DNA of 64,000 bases from Saccharophagus sp. K07 (GTDB lineage: Bacteria > Pseudomonadota > Gammaproteobacteria > Pseudomonadales > Cellvibrionaceae), in NCBI RefSeq assembly GCF_014336955.1, contig NZ_QRAI01000004.1, forward strand, positions 124,001 to 188,000. Direction: 5' to 3'. Below, in pieces: positions 8,639 through 19,019 of the stretch. The position numbers and the translations under genes are program-made. The first letter of the stretch is position 1. Each line of letters starts with the position of its first letter. The notes beneath the pieces were generated by a model. It searched no databases. It was not told where the DNA came from and saw nothing but the letters and a program-made list of their open reading frames with translations.

Positions 8639-8833
8639 AGGGTTCGCCCGTGACGCGATGATTGGCGGGTAACTATAGGTTCCGGCCCATGGCGGGTCAA
8701 GGCATGAACGGTGTTATGGCGGCTAAAGTGAGGGGTAATTCGTGGTAGCATGATCGACTTCCTGCGGCCGTCTATAAATCGGCGGCTCCTCCCTCACATG
8801 CATGCTTCGTATATTTTTGAGGTGACGAACCCG

Positions 8834-9388
8834 ATGCAGATTTCCTATCAAGATTGGAGTGATTTTTTACTGAGAGTCGGTGCAGTGTGTTCCCCGGCGG
8901 AACTGCACGGACTCTTGTGCGGCATGCACTGTCGAGAGCCGAAAAACGATTGGATGGCCGATGCCCGAGCGTTTATGGATCTGCTGGATGGATGCGATCT
9001 AAATGCCGTGAATGCGGCGCTGGAAGCGCAGTACGAAGCCATAGGCGCGGCTTTGAACGACGGTCAATACCATATGCAGTTGCTGCTGCCTGACGATGTG
9101 TTGCCTGTCGCTTCGCGGGCAGAAGGGCTGGCTTTGTGGTGCCAGGGCTTTTTGCACGGGTTTGCCGGCAGCGAGGACCTGCTCGAGCGGCTGGACGAGG
9201 AAACCCGCGAAGCGGTGAAGGATTTAGCGGAAATTGCCCAGCTGGACGACCAGTGTGATGACAGCGAAGAAAACGAGCAGAATCTGCTGTCGCTGGTCGA
9301 ATATGCACGTATGACGTTCTTTAGCATCGTCTCTCAACTCCGACCGCTCTCGGCGGAGGTGCCATACTCTTCTGCGACCCGTCACTAA
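8834..9388 (+). CDS. ygfB: UPF0149 family protein YgfB
   Basis: YgfB is an alpha-helical protein of the UPF0149 family. In Pseudomonas aeruginosa it has been linked to regulation of the amidase AmpDh3 and beta-lactam resistance, so a regulatory role is possible. The protein (184 residues) has the family's N-terminal AELHGLLCGM and central GFLHGF segments and an acidic C-terminal half. I chose the ATG at 8834 because GAGGTG (8819-8824) lies nine bases upstream; the frame extends to 8750 without support. It heads the ygfB-pepP-ubiH-ubiI cluster. Confidence 0.9.
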   Translation: MQISYQDWSDFLLRVGAVCSPAELHGLLCGMHCREPKNDWMADARAFMDLLDGCDLNAVNAALEAQYEAIGAALNDGQYHMQLLLPDDVLPVASRAEGLALWCQGFLHGFAGSEDLLERLDEETREAVKDLAEIAQLDDQCDDSEENEQNLLSLVEYARMTFFSIVSQLRPLSAEVPYSSATRH

Positions 9389-9401
9389 GAGAACTCGCCC
9401 T

Positions 9402-10738
<1,337 letters not shown>

Positions 10739-10742
<4 letters not shown>

Positions 10743-11995
10743 GCGAAACCCATCACCCTGTCGCCCATTACGATATCGCGATAGTCGGCGGCGGCCTTAT
10801 GGGCGCCGCCCTGGCTTTGTTGTTCTGCAAAACCCTGCCCGGGCGCCGTGTTCTGTTGTTGGAGCAGCAGGCTCTCGAAGCAGTCGCTGATCATGTGCTG
10901 GCGCAACCCAATTTTGATGCCCGCTCCACGGCTCTCGCCCCTACGAGTGTTGCCACCTTGCGCCGTTTGGGCGTTTGGCCTGCTCTGGCAACTCATGCCA
11001 CGGCGATTCGACGGGTACAGGTCTCCGATCGCGGCCATTTAGGTTGGGTGCGGCTGGACACTGACAATAATCACGGCGATCCCTTAGGTTTTGTGGTCGA
11101 GAATCGCGCTTTGGGACGCGCCTTGATCGACGCTCTATTGGCGTGCCCAGGTTTGCATATAGAAGCGCCGGTGTGTGTTAAACGCGTCCGGCCTGCCCAA
11201 GGGAAAACCTTTGTTGAAACGGCGGAGACGCAATTTAGTGCCGAACTGGTGGTGATTGCCGACGGCGCTGATTCACCCCTGCGACATGGGCTGGGGATTG
11301 GTGAATCTAACAAGGATTACCGCCAGAGTGCGGTGATCGCTAATGTTCGCCATGAAGAGCCGCATCAGGGAGTTGCGTTTGAGCGTTTCACCCACCACGG
11401 ACCCTTGGCATTTCTTCCTCTGGGAGGTGCAGAAGGTCGGATCAGCGCAGTGGTGTGGACTTGGCCGGCGGAGCAAGCGGAACAGGCCATGTCCTTAAAT
11501 GACGAAGCGTTTCTTGCGCGTTTGCAGTCCGAATTCGGCTACCGTCTGGGACGGTTGCGGCAGGTGGGGGTGCGGCAGAGTTACCCATTGCGCTTGTGTC
11601 TGGCGCGCGAGCAAGTACGCAGTGGCGTGGTACTGATGGGCAATGCGGCGCATTTTCTTCACCCGGTTGCGGGGCAGGGTTACAACCTGGCGCTGCGCGA
11701 CGGTCTGCGTTTGGCTGAGGTCCTACAGGAAGCTGGTAATGGCAATCTGGGTGAACTTAGCCTGTTGCAGGAATACGAACGCCGGCAGGCGAACGATCAG
11801 CGCAATACGGTGCGCTTGAGCGATGGTTTTAATGAGTTGTTCCGCGCCGACCAGCTCCCTTTGATACTGCTGCGCAATCTGGGAATGATCGGGGTGGAAT
11901 GGAGTTCCGTGATACGCAATGCCTTTATCCGCCAGTTGTCCGGGCGCGGGGATCGCCGAGCCAATCCCTGGGTTGGTAACCAGCGCATCAATTGA
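10739..11995 (+). CDS. ubiH: 2-octaprenyl-6-methoxyphenol hydroxylase
   Basis: UbiH is an FAD-dependent aromatic hydroxylase of ubiquinone biosynthesis. The N-terminal ADP-binding motif is IAIVGGGLMGAAL, and the second FAD motif is MGNAAHFLHPVAGQG with the following NLALRDG, typical of the UbiH/UbiI/UbiF group. It is 418 residues. A GTG start overlaps the pepP stop. Assignment to UbiH rather than a paralogue rests on its position directly after pepP, as in E. coli (pepP-ubiH-ubiI). Confidence 0.9.
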
Positions 11996-12005
11996 GGAGA
12001 TGTCA

Positions 12006-13217
12006 GTGGATACAGAACGCTCGCATACAGCGGACGTGGTAATTGTTGGCGCCGGTCTGGTGGGTAGCGCCCTCGCTTGCGCACTCAGCAGTGCGCCTGA
12101 TTTGCGCATCGTGGTGATCGACAACCAAACGCCCCCGCCTTCCCCTTCAGCTGATCGGTTCGATCATCGTGTGGTTGCCTTAAGTCCCGCCGCCATCAAG
12201 TTTCTGCGTGAGCTGCAGGTTTGGCAGAACATCGACGAGCGGCGTTATTGTGCGTATCAGGATATGGAGGTCTGGGATGGCGAAGGCAACGGCCGGATTG
12301 CGTTTTCCTGCAACGAGGTCCACAGAGACGAACTCGGCGTAATCGTGGAAAACAGCGTGGTGTTGCAGGCGCTGCATGCGGCCATGACGCCGCGTGTGAC
12401 TTGGCTGACTCCGGTAAGCGTCACCGAGTGGCACCAGGTCAATGATCTGCAAAAGCTTGTTCTGTCCGATGGTTCCACAGTCACCGCATCACTGGTCACA
12501 GGTGCGGACGGCGCCCATTCCCAGTTGCGCGAAATGGCGGGCATACCCGTGAATGCCTGGGCCTACCATCACTCCGCCATTGTCACCACCATTCGCACGC
12601 AGCAACACCATCGTTTTACCGCCCGCCAGCGTTTTAGCCATCAGGGACCATTGGCATTTTTGCCATTGCACGGTGGCCCAAACGGAGAAATTGGACGTTA
12701 TTGCTCCATCGTCTGGTCTCTGGACGAAGAGGTGGCTGAGCGCATGATGAACCTCGGCGACCAAGCATTCTGTCGTGAGCTGACGCGGGTGAGTGAGGCG
12801 TGTCTGGGAGAGGTCGAGTGGGCGGATCGCCGGCATTTGATTCCTTTGTGGCAGCGCCACGCGCGCGACTACGGTCGCCCCGGTTTTGCCTTGATTGGCG
12901 ATGCCGCACACACGATTCACCCTCTGGCAGGTCAGGGCGTTAATCTCGGACTTTACGATGCGCGGGCTCTGGCGGGCGAGATAACCCGCGCGCACAGTCG
13001 CGGCGTGCCTTTACAGCATCCTTCAGTGGTGCAGCGCTATCAACGCCAGCGCAAGCTGCACAATCTCACCGCCATGGCATCCATGGAGGGCTTCAAAAGA
13101 TTGTTCGGCAATCCTTCACCCTTGTTTTTAGTGGCGCGCAACCATGGGCTGAATTGGGTTGATCGCCAATTGTGGCTAAAGCGGCTGTTGATGCAGACCG
13201 CCGCTGGAGAAATCTGA
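12006..13217 (+). CDS. ubiI: UbiI/VisC-type ubiquinone hydroxylase
   Basis: A second FAD monooxygenase of the UbiH family, with VVIVGAGLVGSAL at the N-terminus and IGDAAHTIHPLAGQGVNLG near two thirds, expected to hydroxylate the ubiquinone ring (C5 in E. coli UbiI). Start choice: GAGGAG (11994-11999) touches the ATG at 12000 with no spacer but is six bases from the in-frame GTG at 12006, so I favour the GTG; the difference is two residues. Paralogue assignment (UbiI versus UbiF) comes from gene order. Confidence 0.88.
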   Translation: MDTERSHTADVVIVGAGLVGSALACALSSAPDLRIVVIDNQTPPPSPSADRFDHRVVALSPAAIKFLRELQVWQNIDERRYCAYQDMEVWDGEGNGRIAFSCNEVHRDELGVIVENSVVLQALHAAMTPRVTWLTPVSVTEWHQVNDLQKLVLSDGSTVTASLVTGADGAHSQLREMAGIPVNAWAYHHSAIVTTIRTQQHHRFTARQRFSHQGPLAFLPLHGGPNGEIGRYCSIVWSLDEEVAERMMNLGDQAFCRELTRVSEACLGEVEWADRRHLIPLWQRHARDYGRPGFALIGDAAHTIHPLAGQGVNLGLYDARALAGEITRAHSRGVPLQHPSVVQRYQRQRKLHNLTAMASMEGFKRLFGNPSPLFLVARNHGLNWVDRQLWLKRLLMQTAAGEI

Positions 13218-13223
13218 TCTCCT

Positions 13224-14549
13224 ATGCCCGCCCGCACCGCTCAGCCGACGCCTCCCCTTATTGCCGAGTATCGCGATTGGCTGGTCTGCCACGACTGCGG
13301 CGTTGCACAAAAGGTCGTGCCGGTCGCGCGCGATTTACAGCTGGTGTGTTGCAACTGCGGTCACCCGCTGTATTTTGGCCGCGGCTCATGGCTCGATAAA
13401 ACCACCGCAATGGCAGTGTCGGCACTGGTCTTGTTTATCGCCGCCCACGTCTTCGATTTTTTTACCCTGGTGCTCGGCAACAGCAGTCAAACCATCACTA
13501 TTTTGGCGGGCGCAGGTTCTCTTATTGAGCGCGAAGAGTGGCTGTTGGCGAGTTTGGTGTTGGTCACCACATTTATTTTGCCGATTTTGGAAATTGCCGC
13601 GCTGCTGTATTTATTGTTGCCCTACCGTTTCAACAAACGCCTGCCCGGACAAATTCATGTGATGCGTTGGTTGGAGCGGTTGCAGCACTGGATTATGCAC
13701 GACGTATTTTTATTGGGCGTGCTGGTGACTACCGTAAAACTGGGTGATAGTGCCACCGTTGTTCCCGGTCCGGGATTGCCATTGTTTTTTTTGTTGGTGG
13801 CGGCGTTGCAGGCGGGTTATTGGTTTATGGATAAACGCAATATTTGGAGTTGGCTCTACCCGAATAATTGTTTCAGTCAGAGCGACGAAGATGTTTTATA
13901 TGATTGCGATGTCTGCAAAGCCATGGTCGGCGAAAGCATTATTCGCCATCACGGCTATTGTCCACGCTGTGGTGCGCGGATTTACACGCGCATTCCGCAA
14001 AGTCTGCAAAAAACCACGGCGCTGATTTTGGCGGCCATTATTTTGTATATCCCCGCAAATCTGTATTCGATCATGCTGTACGAAGAACTCGGAACAAATT
14101 ACGACAGCACGATTTTGGCGGGTGTTATTGATCTTGCTGCGGCAGGATTGTGGATGGTGGCGTTAGTAGTGTTTGTGGCGAGCATAGTGGTGCCGATCGC
14201 TAAATTGTTGATGCTGATATTTTTGGTATGGTCGGTCAAAGTGCGTATGGAAGGCATGTACACAGTGCGCACGACCATGTATCGGGTAACCAAATTTATC
14301 GGCCGCTGGTCGATGGTGGATGTGTACGTGGTGACCTTATTAACTTCTGTCGTCCAATTTGGTCTGGTTGGCCATGTTGAGCCGGGGCCTGCGCTCTTGC
14401 CATTTGCTGCTGTAGTGGTTTTAACCATGTTGGCGGCGGAGACATTTGATCCGCGATTTATTTGGGACAACGCACCGCCTGATGCTGCCGCAGGCCATAT
14501 GCGCGGTCGCACCCTTGCACAACTCAATTCAATGAATAACTCTGATTAA
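13224..14549 (+). CDS. pqiA: Intermembrane transport protein PqiA
   Basis: PqiA is the inner-membrane component of the PqiABC lipid transport system. The protein has two repeats, each a cytoplasmic zinc-ribbon-like segment followed by four transmembrane helices. CHDCG and CCNCG form the first metal site (residues about 21-46), and CDVC with CPRCG (about 228-252) form the second. Length 441 fits the family. pqiB and pqiC follow on the same strand. PqiABC is implicated in envelope integrity, and pqi genes are superoxide-inducible in E. coli. Confidence 0.94.
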   Translation: MPARTAQPTPPLIAEYRDWLVCHDCGVAQKVVPVARDLQLVCCNCGHPLYFGRGSWLDKTTAMAVSALVLFIAAHVFDFFTLVLGNSSQTITILAGAGSLIEREEWLLASLVLVTTFILPILEIAALLYLLLPYRFNKRLPGQIHVMRWLERLQHWIMHDVFLLGVLVTTVKLGDSATVVPGPGLPLFFLLVAALQAGYWFMDKRNIWSWLYPNNCFSQSDEDVLYDCDVCKAMVGESIIRHHGYCPRCGARIYTRIPQSLQKTTALILAAIILYIPANLYSIMLYEELGTNYDSTILAGVIDLAAAGLWMVALVVFVASIVVPIAKLLMLIFLVWSVKVRMEGMYTVRTTMYRVTKFIGRWSMVDVYVVTLLTSVVQFGLVGHVEPGPALLPFAAVVVLTMLAAETFDPRFIWDNAPPDAAAGHMRGRTLAQLNSMNNSD

Positions 14550-14617
14550 ATCGACATTATGATTTTTCCTTTAGCCATAAGTGGTTGTTCAAGCGCCCGC
14601 GGCGCAGGAGAGCGGCT

Positions 14618-16231
14618 GTGAATTTGTCTGACGCCAGTCTCAAAAATGCGCCCTCCATATCACCCATCTGGATTGTGCCTATCGTAGCGCTTGTCATTGC
14701 TGCGTGGCTCGCCGTGCATTCCTGGCGGCAAAAAGGTACGGAAATCGAAATCCTGTTCGATAACGCCAACGGTATTCAGGTCGGGCAAACCCAAGTGCGT
14801 TTGAAAGATGTGCCGGTGGGAAAAGTTACCCGCATGCGCTTGAGCGAAGATTTATCGCAAGTGCGTGTATTTGCATTACTCGATCGCCAAGTCAGTCGCC
14901 ATTTAAGTGAGAACACGCGTTTCTGGCTGGTGAGTCCGCGTGTCAGCGCCAGCGGCGTGTCCAACCTCGGCACCTTGATTTCAGGAATTTACATCGTCAT
15001 GGACCCGGGAAAACCCGGGGATTTTCGCGATGTTTTTACCGGCTTGACCGAGCCTCCCGCAATTCAATCCGACGATCAGGGAACGCAATACGTATTGTTG
15101 GCGGATTCTCTGGGATCGATTGATTTGGGTTCGCCGGTATATTTTCGCCAATTGAAAGTCGGTGAAGTGACCAGCTATCGCCTGGATGACAAAGGCAACA
15201 ATGTTGAAATTCGTATTTTTATCAAAGCGCCGCACGACAAACTCGTATTGCAACGCAGCCGCTTTTGGAATGTCAGTGGCGTGGATGTGAGCATTGGTGC
15301 CGACGGTATCAAAGCCGAAGTTGGCTCTTTGGCATCGATCATCAATGGCGGTATTGCATTCGAAAATACTGTCGGCTTCGAGCCACCGCGCCGGGCGCCG
15401 AGTGATCATCAGTTCTATTTGTATCCGGACCGCAGGTCGGTCATGGATGAGCGTTATACCCTGAAATATTTTTATCTCATTAAATTCAGCCACACGGCGC
15501 GCGGTTTGCAGGAAGGCGCTCCCGTGGAATTTCGCGGAATTAAAGTGGGAGAGGTCGTCGATGTGCAGCTGCAGTCGGTGGATAAAAATCCGCATAGTCT
15601 GCATGTTTATATTTCCATGGAGCCACAGCGCCTTGATCCCAAGCACGAACCGACGCGGGAAGAGTTTGACCAGTTAATGGAAGATCTCGTCAGTCAGGGG
15701 TTGCGCGCGAATTTGAAAACCGCCAATTTGTTGACCGGTGCAAAAATGATTGACTTGGTGTTCCCGCATGAGCCGACGCCGGGTGCATTCGTTCACTCAG
15801 AGCGCTACGGAGAAATTCCAGCCATGGACGACGCGGCGGAAGATTTGGAGCAGCAAATCAATCAGTTGGCCAAAAAAATCAACAAAATTCCATTGGAAAA
15901 AATGGGCACGGATTTGGCCGAGAGCTTTGCCAATCTCAATTCCATGCTGAAGGAACTGCAGCAGAACAATACTATAGCCAAACTCGACCAAACGCTCGGC
16001 AATGTCAGCGTCGCCAGCGAACAATTGGAATCCACCATGCTGGAAGCACAGAGCGCCATGCGCGATATGGCGAGCACACTCAAGTCAATTGATGGCATTC
16101 TCAGTCCGGATTCCGGTACTCAATATGAGTTGCGCTCCACTTTGGAAGCCTTGCAATCCGCCGCCGAATCCATGGAACGCTTGGGCGAAAAACTGAATCA
16201 AAAACCGAACGCACTGATTTTCGGAAATTAA
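14618..16231 (+). CDS. pqiB: Intermembrane transport protein PqiB (three MCE domains)
   Basis: PqiB forms a periplasm-spanning needle of stacked MCE hexamers that moves lipids between membranes. One N-terminal transmembrane helix (about 17-35) is followed by three MlaD/MCE domains, seen as repeated GIQVGQTQVRLKDVPVGKV, LGSPVYFRQLKVGEV and GAPVEFRGIKVGEV segments. A C-terminal amphipathic helical stretch then forms the central channel. The GTG at 14618 is preceded by AGGAGAG (14606-14612); a TTG 11 codons earlier (14585) is the longer alternative. Length 537 matches E. coli PqiB (546). Confidence 0.94.
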   Translation: MNLSDASLKNAPSISPIWIVPIVALVIAAWLAVHSWRQKGTEIEILFDNANGIQVGQTQVRLKDVPVGKVTRMRLSEDLSQVRVFALLDRQVSRHLSENTRFWLVSPRVSASGVSNLGTLISGIYIVMDPGKPGDFRDVFTGLTEPPAIQSDDQGTQYVLLADSLGSIDLGSPVYFRQLKVGEVTSYRLDDKGNNVEIRIFIKAPHDKLVLQRSRFWNVSGVDVSIGADGIKAEVGSLASIINGGIAFENTVGFEPPRRAPSDHQFYLYPDRRSVMDERYTLKYFYLIKFSHTARGLQEGAPVEFRGIKVGEVVDVQLQSVDKNPHSLHVYISMEPQRLDPKHEPTREEFDQLMEDLVSQGLRANLKTANLLTGAKMIDLVFPHEPTPGAFVHSERYGEIPAMDDAAEDLEQQINQLAKKINKIPLEKMGTDLAESFANLNSMLKELQQNNTIAKLDQTLGNVSVASEQLESTMLEAQSAMRDMASTLKSIDGILSPDSGTQYELRSTLEALQSAAESMERLGEKLNQKPNALIFGN

Positions 16232-16235
16232 TCCT

Positions 16236-16820
16236 ATGCGCCGAATTTTTCTTATCGTCTTACTTTGGCAATTGTTCGCTTGTAGTTCTACGCCGGAAAT
16301 CAACCGCTACACTTTTGCGCGCGATATTCCCCCTACTGCGGGCGGCGCGGCAGAATTATCCGGCGGCTTGGGAGTTGGGCCGATTGAATTACCGGAATAT
16401 TGGCGGCAAAAGGAAATTGTTGTGCTGTCCGGTGATAATCGCATTATCAGTAACCCCAATCACATCTGGGCGGGCGATCCTAAACTTGCGATCAGCCGAA
16501 CCATAGCGACATCGCTCAGTCAACAACTGCAATTTAATGATATCTGGGCGCATCCCTGGGATTCGCGCAGCAAGCCGCAAAAGCAAATTTTATTGATTAT
16601 CGAGTCCATGGGCGGACCTTTGGGTGGGCCGGTGGAATTGGTCGCCAAATGGCGCTTGACGGATGATTTTGGGATGAAGGTCATTGCCACTGAAAGGCAA
16701 TCGTTTCAGGTAACCACTGCGAATAAATCCTATCCTGCATATGTGGAAGCGTTGAACCAAGCAGTTGGGCAACTTGCAGATGCATTGGAAAGTTCAGTGC
16801 GTCGCCATTTCCTTAATTAA
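16236..16820 (+). CDS. pqiC: PqiC outer-membrane lipoprotein
   Basis: PqiC is the small lipoprotein partner that docks the PqiB needle at the outer membrane (ABC_trans_aux family). A lipoprotein signal ends in LFAC with the lipidated cysteine at about residue 16. The mature region has the family's GPIELPEYW and the SQQLQFND...RPLP-type C-terminal fold. It starts four bases after the pqiB stop, so it is in the same transcript. Its 3' end overlaps the opposite-strand acetyltransferase gene by four bases. Confidence 0.9.
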   Translation: MRRIFLIVLLWQLFACSSTPEINRYTFARDIPPTAGGAAELSGGLGVGPIELPEYWRQKEIVVLSGDNRIISNPNHIWAGDPKLAISRTIATSLSQQLQFNDIWAHPWDSRSKPQKQILLIIESMGGPLGGPVELVAKWRLTDDFGMKVIATERQSFQVTTANKSYPAYVEALNQAVGQLADALESSVRRHFLN

Positions 16821-17539
16821 TCTTCGCGGGTTGGTGCAAAACACGTTTTTAACCATTTCCAGAAACTATTTCCCGCGGTGAGATAGCGGTCGAGTTCAAC
16901 CTGGTTTTGCCAATAAAAATTTCCTTTGCGGAATAAAAATTCCCGTTTCAGCATGCGCTTGCGTGGATTCAGATGTTTGATAACGCGTGCGGGATTACCT
17001 GCTGCGACTACGTTAGCAGGAATATCGGATGCCACCACAGCGCCCGCGCCAATTACACTGTTATCGCCAATCGTGACTCCTTTGCAGACAATTACGCGAG
17101 CGCCGAGCCAGACATTATCGCCGAGGGTCACAGGTTCTGAGCAGCGAAAAGGTCGCGTGCGATTGTACAGCCCATGCCAGTCGCAATCGTTGATGCTACA
17201 CTCCGTCGCGATCATGCAATTGGAACCGATGCGAATACCGATGGCAGAGGTAATTTCCACGCCGGGGGCGATCAGGCAATAATCACCAATTTCAATGAAG
17301 CCCTGCCCCTGCCGGCTCGACCAAGTGGTCATTCTGACGGGTTTTGTGGGATGGCTGATCAGATGCAAAAAATTCCCGGCGGAAATATTGCGACCGTGAA
17401 TTTCGCAAGAGCGCGGTTTGACGATCAGTGGGTGAACGCCGAGCTGATCGAATTGCGGCACAACAAATCGCCGGACATACCAATCATTAATACGGCCGCT
17501 GAGATATTTGATAAAAAAAGGTCGATGATCTTTACGCAC
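16817..17539 (-). CDS. Hexapeptide-repeat acyltransferase (LbH, WcaF/LpxA-type)
   Basis: The C-terminal two thirds form a left-handed beta helix. Hexapeptide repeats run from [15 protein letters not shown] through [12 protein letters not shown] to the trimeric acetyltransferase core [16 protein letters not shown] and [17 protein letters not shown] ending in AGNPARVI. Such enzymes O-acetylate sugars or nucleosides using acetyl-CoA. The N-terminal 60 residues are basic and cytoplasmic. It is divergent from a methyltransferase with only 14 bases between starts, and the two may share a surface-glycan modification role. The substrate is not predictable. Confidence 0.85.
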   Translation of the reverse strand: MRKDHRPFFIKYLSGRINDWYVRRFVVPQFDQLGVHPLIVKPRSCEIHGRNISAGNFLHLISHPTKPVRMTTWSSRQGQGFIEIGDYCLIAPGVEITSAIGIRIGSNCMIATECSINDCDWHGLYNRTRPFRCSEPVTLGDNVWLGARVIVCKGVTIGDNSVIGAGAVVASDIPANVVAAGNPARVIKHLNPRKRMLKREFLFRKGNFYWQNQVELDRYLTAGNSFWKWLKTCFAPTRED

Positions 17540-17553
17540 AGGGCTAATCGCAC

Positions 17554-18207
17554 ATGAATGAAATGTCGTTGCAGGATATGTCTAAATTAACGGAATTGCA
17601 CCAAGCGCTTGAACAGCATCAGATTAAAGGTTTTTTGGCGCAGGATGAAGCTGAAGCGTTGTATCAGTATGCGCTGCATAGCAGTTCACTCGGCCCCTGT
17701 CTGGAAATCGGCAGCTATTGCGGCAAATCCAGCGTGTATCTCGGATCTGCCTGTCGCGCGCAAGACAATATTTTATTTACCATCGATCATCACCGGGGTT
17801 CGGAAGAGCATCAAACTGGCGAGGAATATCACGATCCGGATTTATTTGACCGCAACGCGGGACGAGTGGATACCTTTCCGGCGCTGCGCAAAACCTTGGA
17901 TCTTTTTTCTCTACAACAAACCGTGGTCCCTATAGTTGCGCCTTCGCAAGTGGTGGCAAAAAAATGGGCCATGCCTCTTGGACTCGTCTTTGTCGATGGC
18001 GGCCACAGTTTGGAGCAGGCCCTGTTTGACTGCCTTACTTGGTCAGAATTTGTGGTTCCCGGCGGGTATTTGTTAATTCACGATATCTTTCCCAATCCTG
18101 CCGACGGTGGACAAGCGCCCTATCTTGCGTTGCAGGAAACGTTGAAAAAACAGACATTTTCCTGGGTTGGGACTGTGAGATCCTTGGCGATCCTGCAACG
18201 TCGATAA
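17554..18207 (+). CDS. Class I SAM-dependent methyltransferase (Methyltransf_24-like)
   Basis: The 217-residue protein carries a SAM-binding motif I in [15 protein letters not shown] (about residues 49-63), the acidic TIDHH strand end and [16 protein letters not shown], typical of the group that includes cephalosporin hydroxylase-like and glycan O-methyltransferases. There is no signal peptide. It is divergent from the hexapeptide acyltransferase. A role in methylating a sugar or small molecule is likely, but the substrate is unknown. Confidence 0.8.
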   Translation: MNEMSLQDMSKLTELHQALEQHQIKGFLAQDEAEALYQYALHSSSLGPCLEIGSYCGKSSVYLGSACRAQDNILFTIDHHRGSEEHQTGEEYHDPDLFDRNAGRVDTFPALRKTLDLFSLQQTVVPIVAPSQVVAKKWAMPLGLVFVDGGHSLEQALFDCLTWSEFVVPGGYLLIHDIFPNPADGGQAPYLALQETLKKQTFSWVGTVRSLAILQRR

Positions 18208-18374
18208 TTAAGTGAGTTACACCACTTTCGATTTTCTGAAGCCGAATAATGTTCGATAACAAACGCAGAATTTACGACTTTTTACGACTGGATCACTTGC
18301 TGGACCGTGTCGAGGCGATATGGCCAGTGGTAACATACGCGGGTTTTTAACCAGTATAACCTTGGGGGTTATTT

Positions 18375-18986
18375 ATGAAATCAATCAAAAGCAGTTTGTT
18401 GCTGGGTTCTTTAGTTGCGGCGCTCGGAGCCTCGGCCGCTGAGGCTCAGACTAACAGCAATGTACAAAATTATTCTGCTTCTAATCGTGCACCTGTCATC
18501 AGCTTCACGCATGTGGGTGCACGTTATATGTTCCAGGATCTGGACCAGGACGACGCCAATTGTGACCAGGATGGACCTAATATTTATGGTAGCCTCGACA
18601 TCCAAGATGGTTGGTACGCTCGTGCATCATTTGCTGACGTGGGTGGCGATCACGGGTGTGGCTCCAGAAATGTACAGGTTGGAGGTGGTTTCCACACGCA
18701 ATTGGATCGCAATCTGACAGCCTACGGAAGCTTGAGCTTTGAAACCATTTCTCCGGATCACTGGAAAAGCGATTCAGGTTTGATCTTTGCCGCTGGTATC
18801 CGCGGCTTTTTGACGAAGGAATTGGAAGGTGGTCTTGAACTGCAGCACAGCACTACATTTGATGGCAACACTTCCATCAATGGCCTGCTCGCCTATTGGT
18901 TCAACGATATGATCGCGGCTACAGTTGATGTAGGTTTGGGATCAGATGTCACTACTTTTGCGATTGGTGCACGTTTGAACTTCTAA
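18375..18986 (+). CDS. Small outer-membrane beta-barrel protein
   Basis: The 203-residue protein has a cleavable signal peptide (MKSIKSSLLLGSLVAALGAS..AEA, cleavage about residue 24). The rest has alternating-hydrophobic strands and a C-terminal phenylalanine (AIGARLNF), the recognition signal for the BAM complex. One disulfide is possible between C62 and the cysteine of DHGCGS. The size suggests an eight-stranded barrel of the OmpA/OmpW-like class. It is monocistronic, with a strong terminator immediately after. Function unknown. Confidence 0.8.
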   Translation: MKSIKSSLLLGSLVAALGASAAEAQTNSNVQNYSASNRAPVISFTHVGARYMFQDLDQDDANCDQDGPNIYGSLDIQDGWYARASFADVGGDHGCGSRNVQVGGGFHTQLDRNLTAYGSLSFETISPDHWKSDSGLIFAAGIRGFLTKELEGGLELQHSTTFDGNTSINGLLAYWFNDMIAATVDVGLGSDVTTFAIGARLNF

Positions 18987-18990
18987 AAAT

Positions 18991-19018
18991 AAAAGGGCGA
19001 CACTTGGTCGCCCTTTTT
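18991..19018 (+). terminator. Intrinsic terminator of the beta-barrel gene
   Basis: AAAAGGGCGAC (18991-19001) pairs with GTCGCCCTTTT (19007-19017) around a five-base loop, followed by T. It lies between two converging genes and its A/T tails would serve both directions. Confidence 0.88.
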
Positions 19019-19019
19019 C

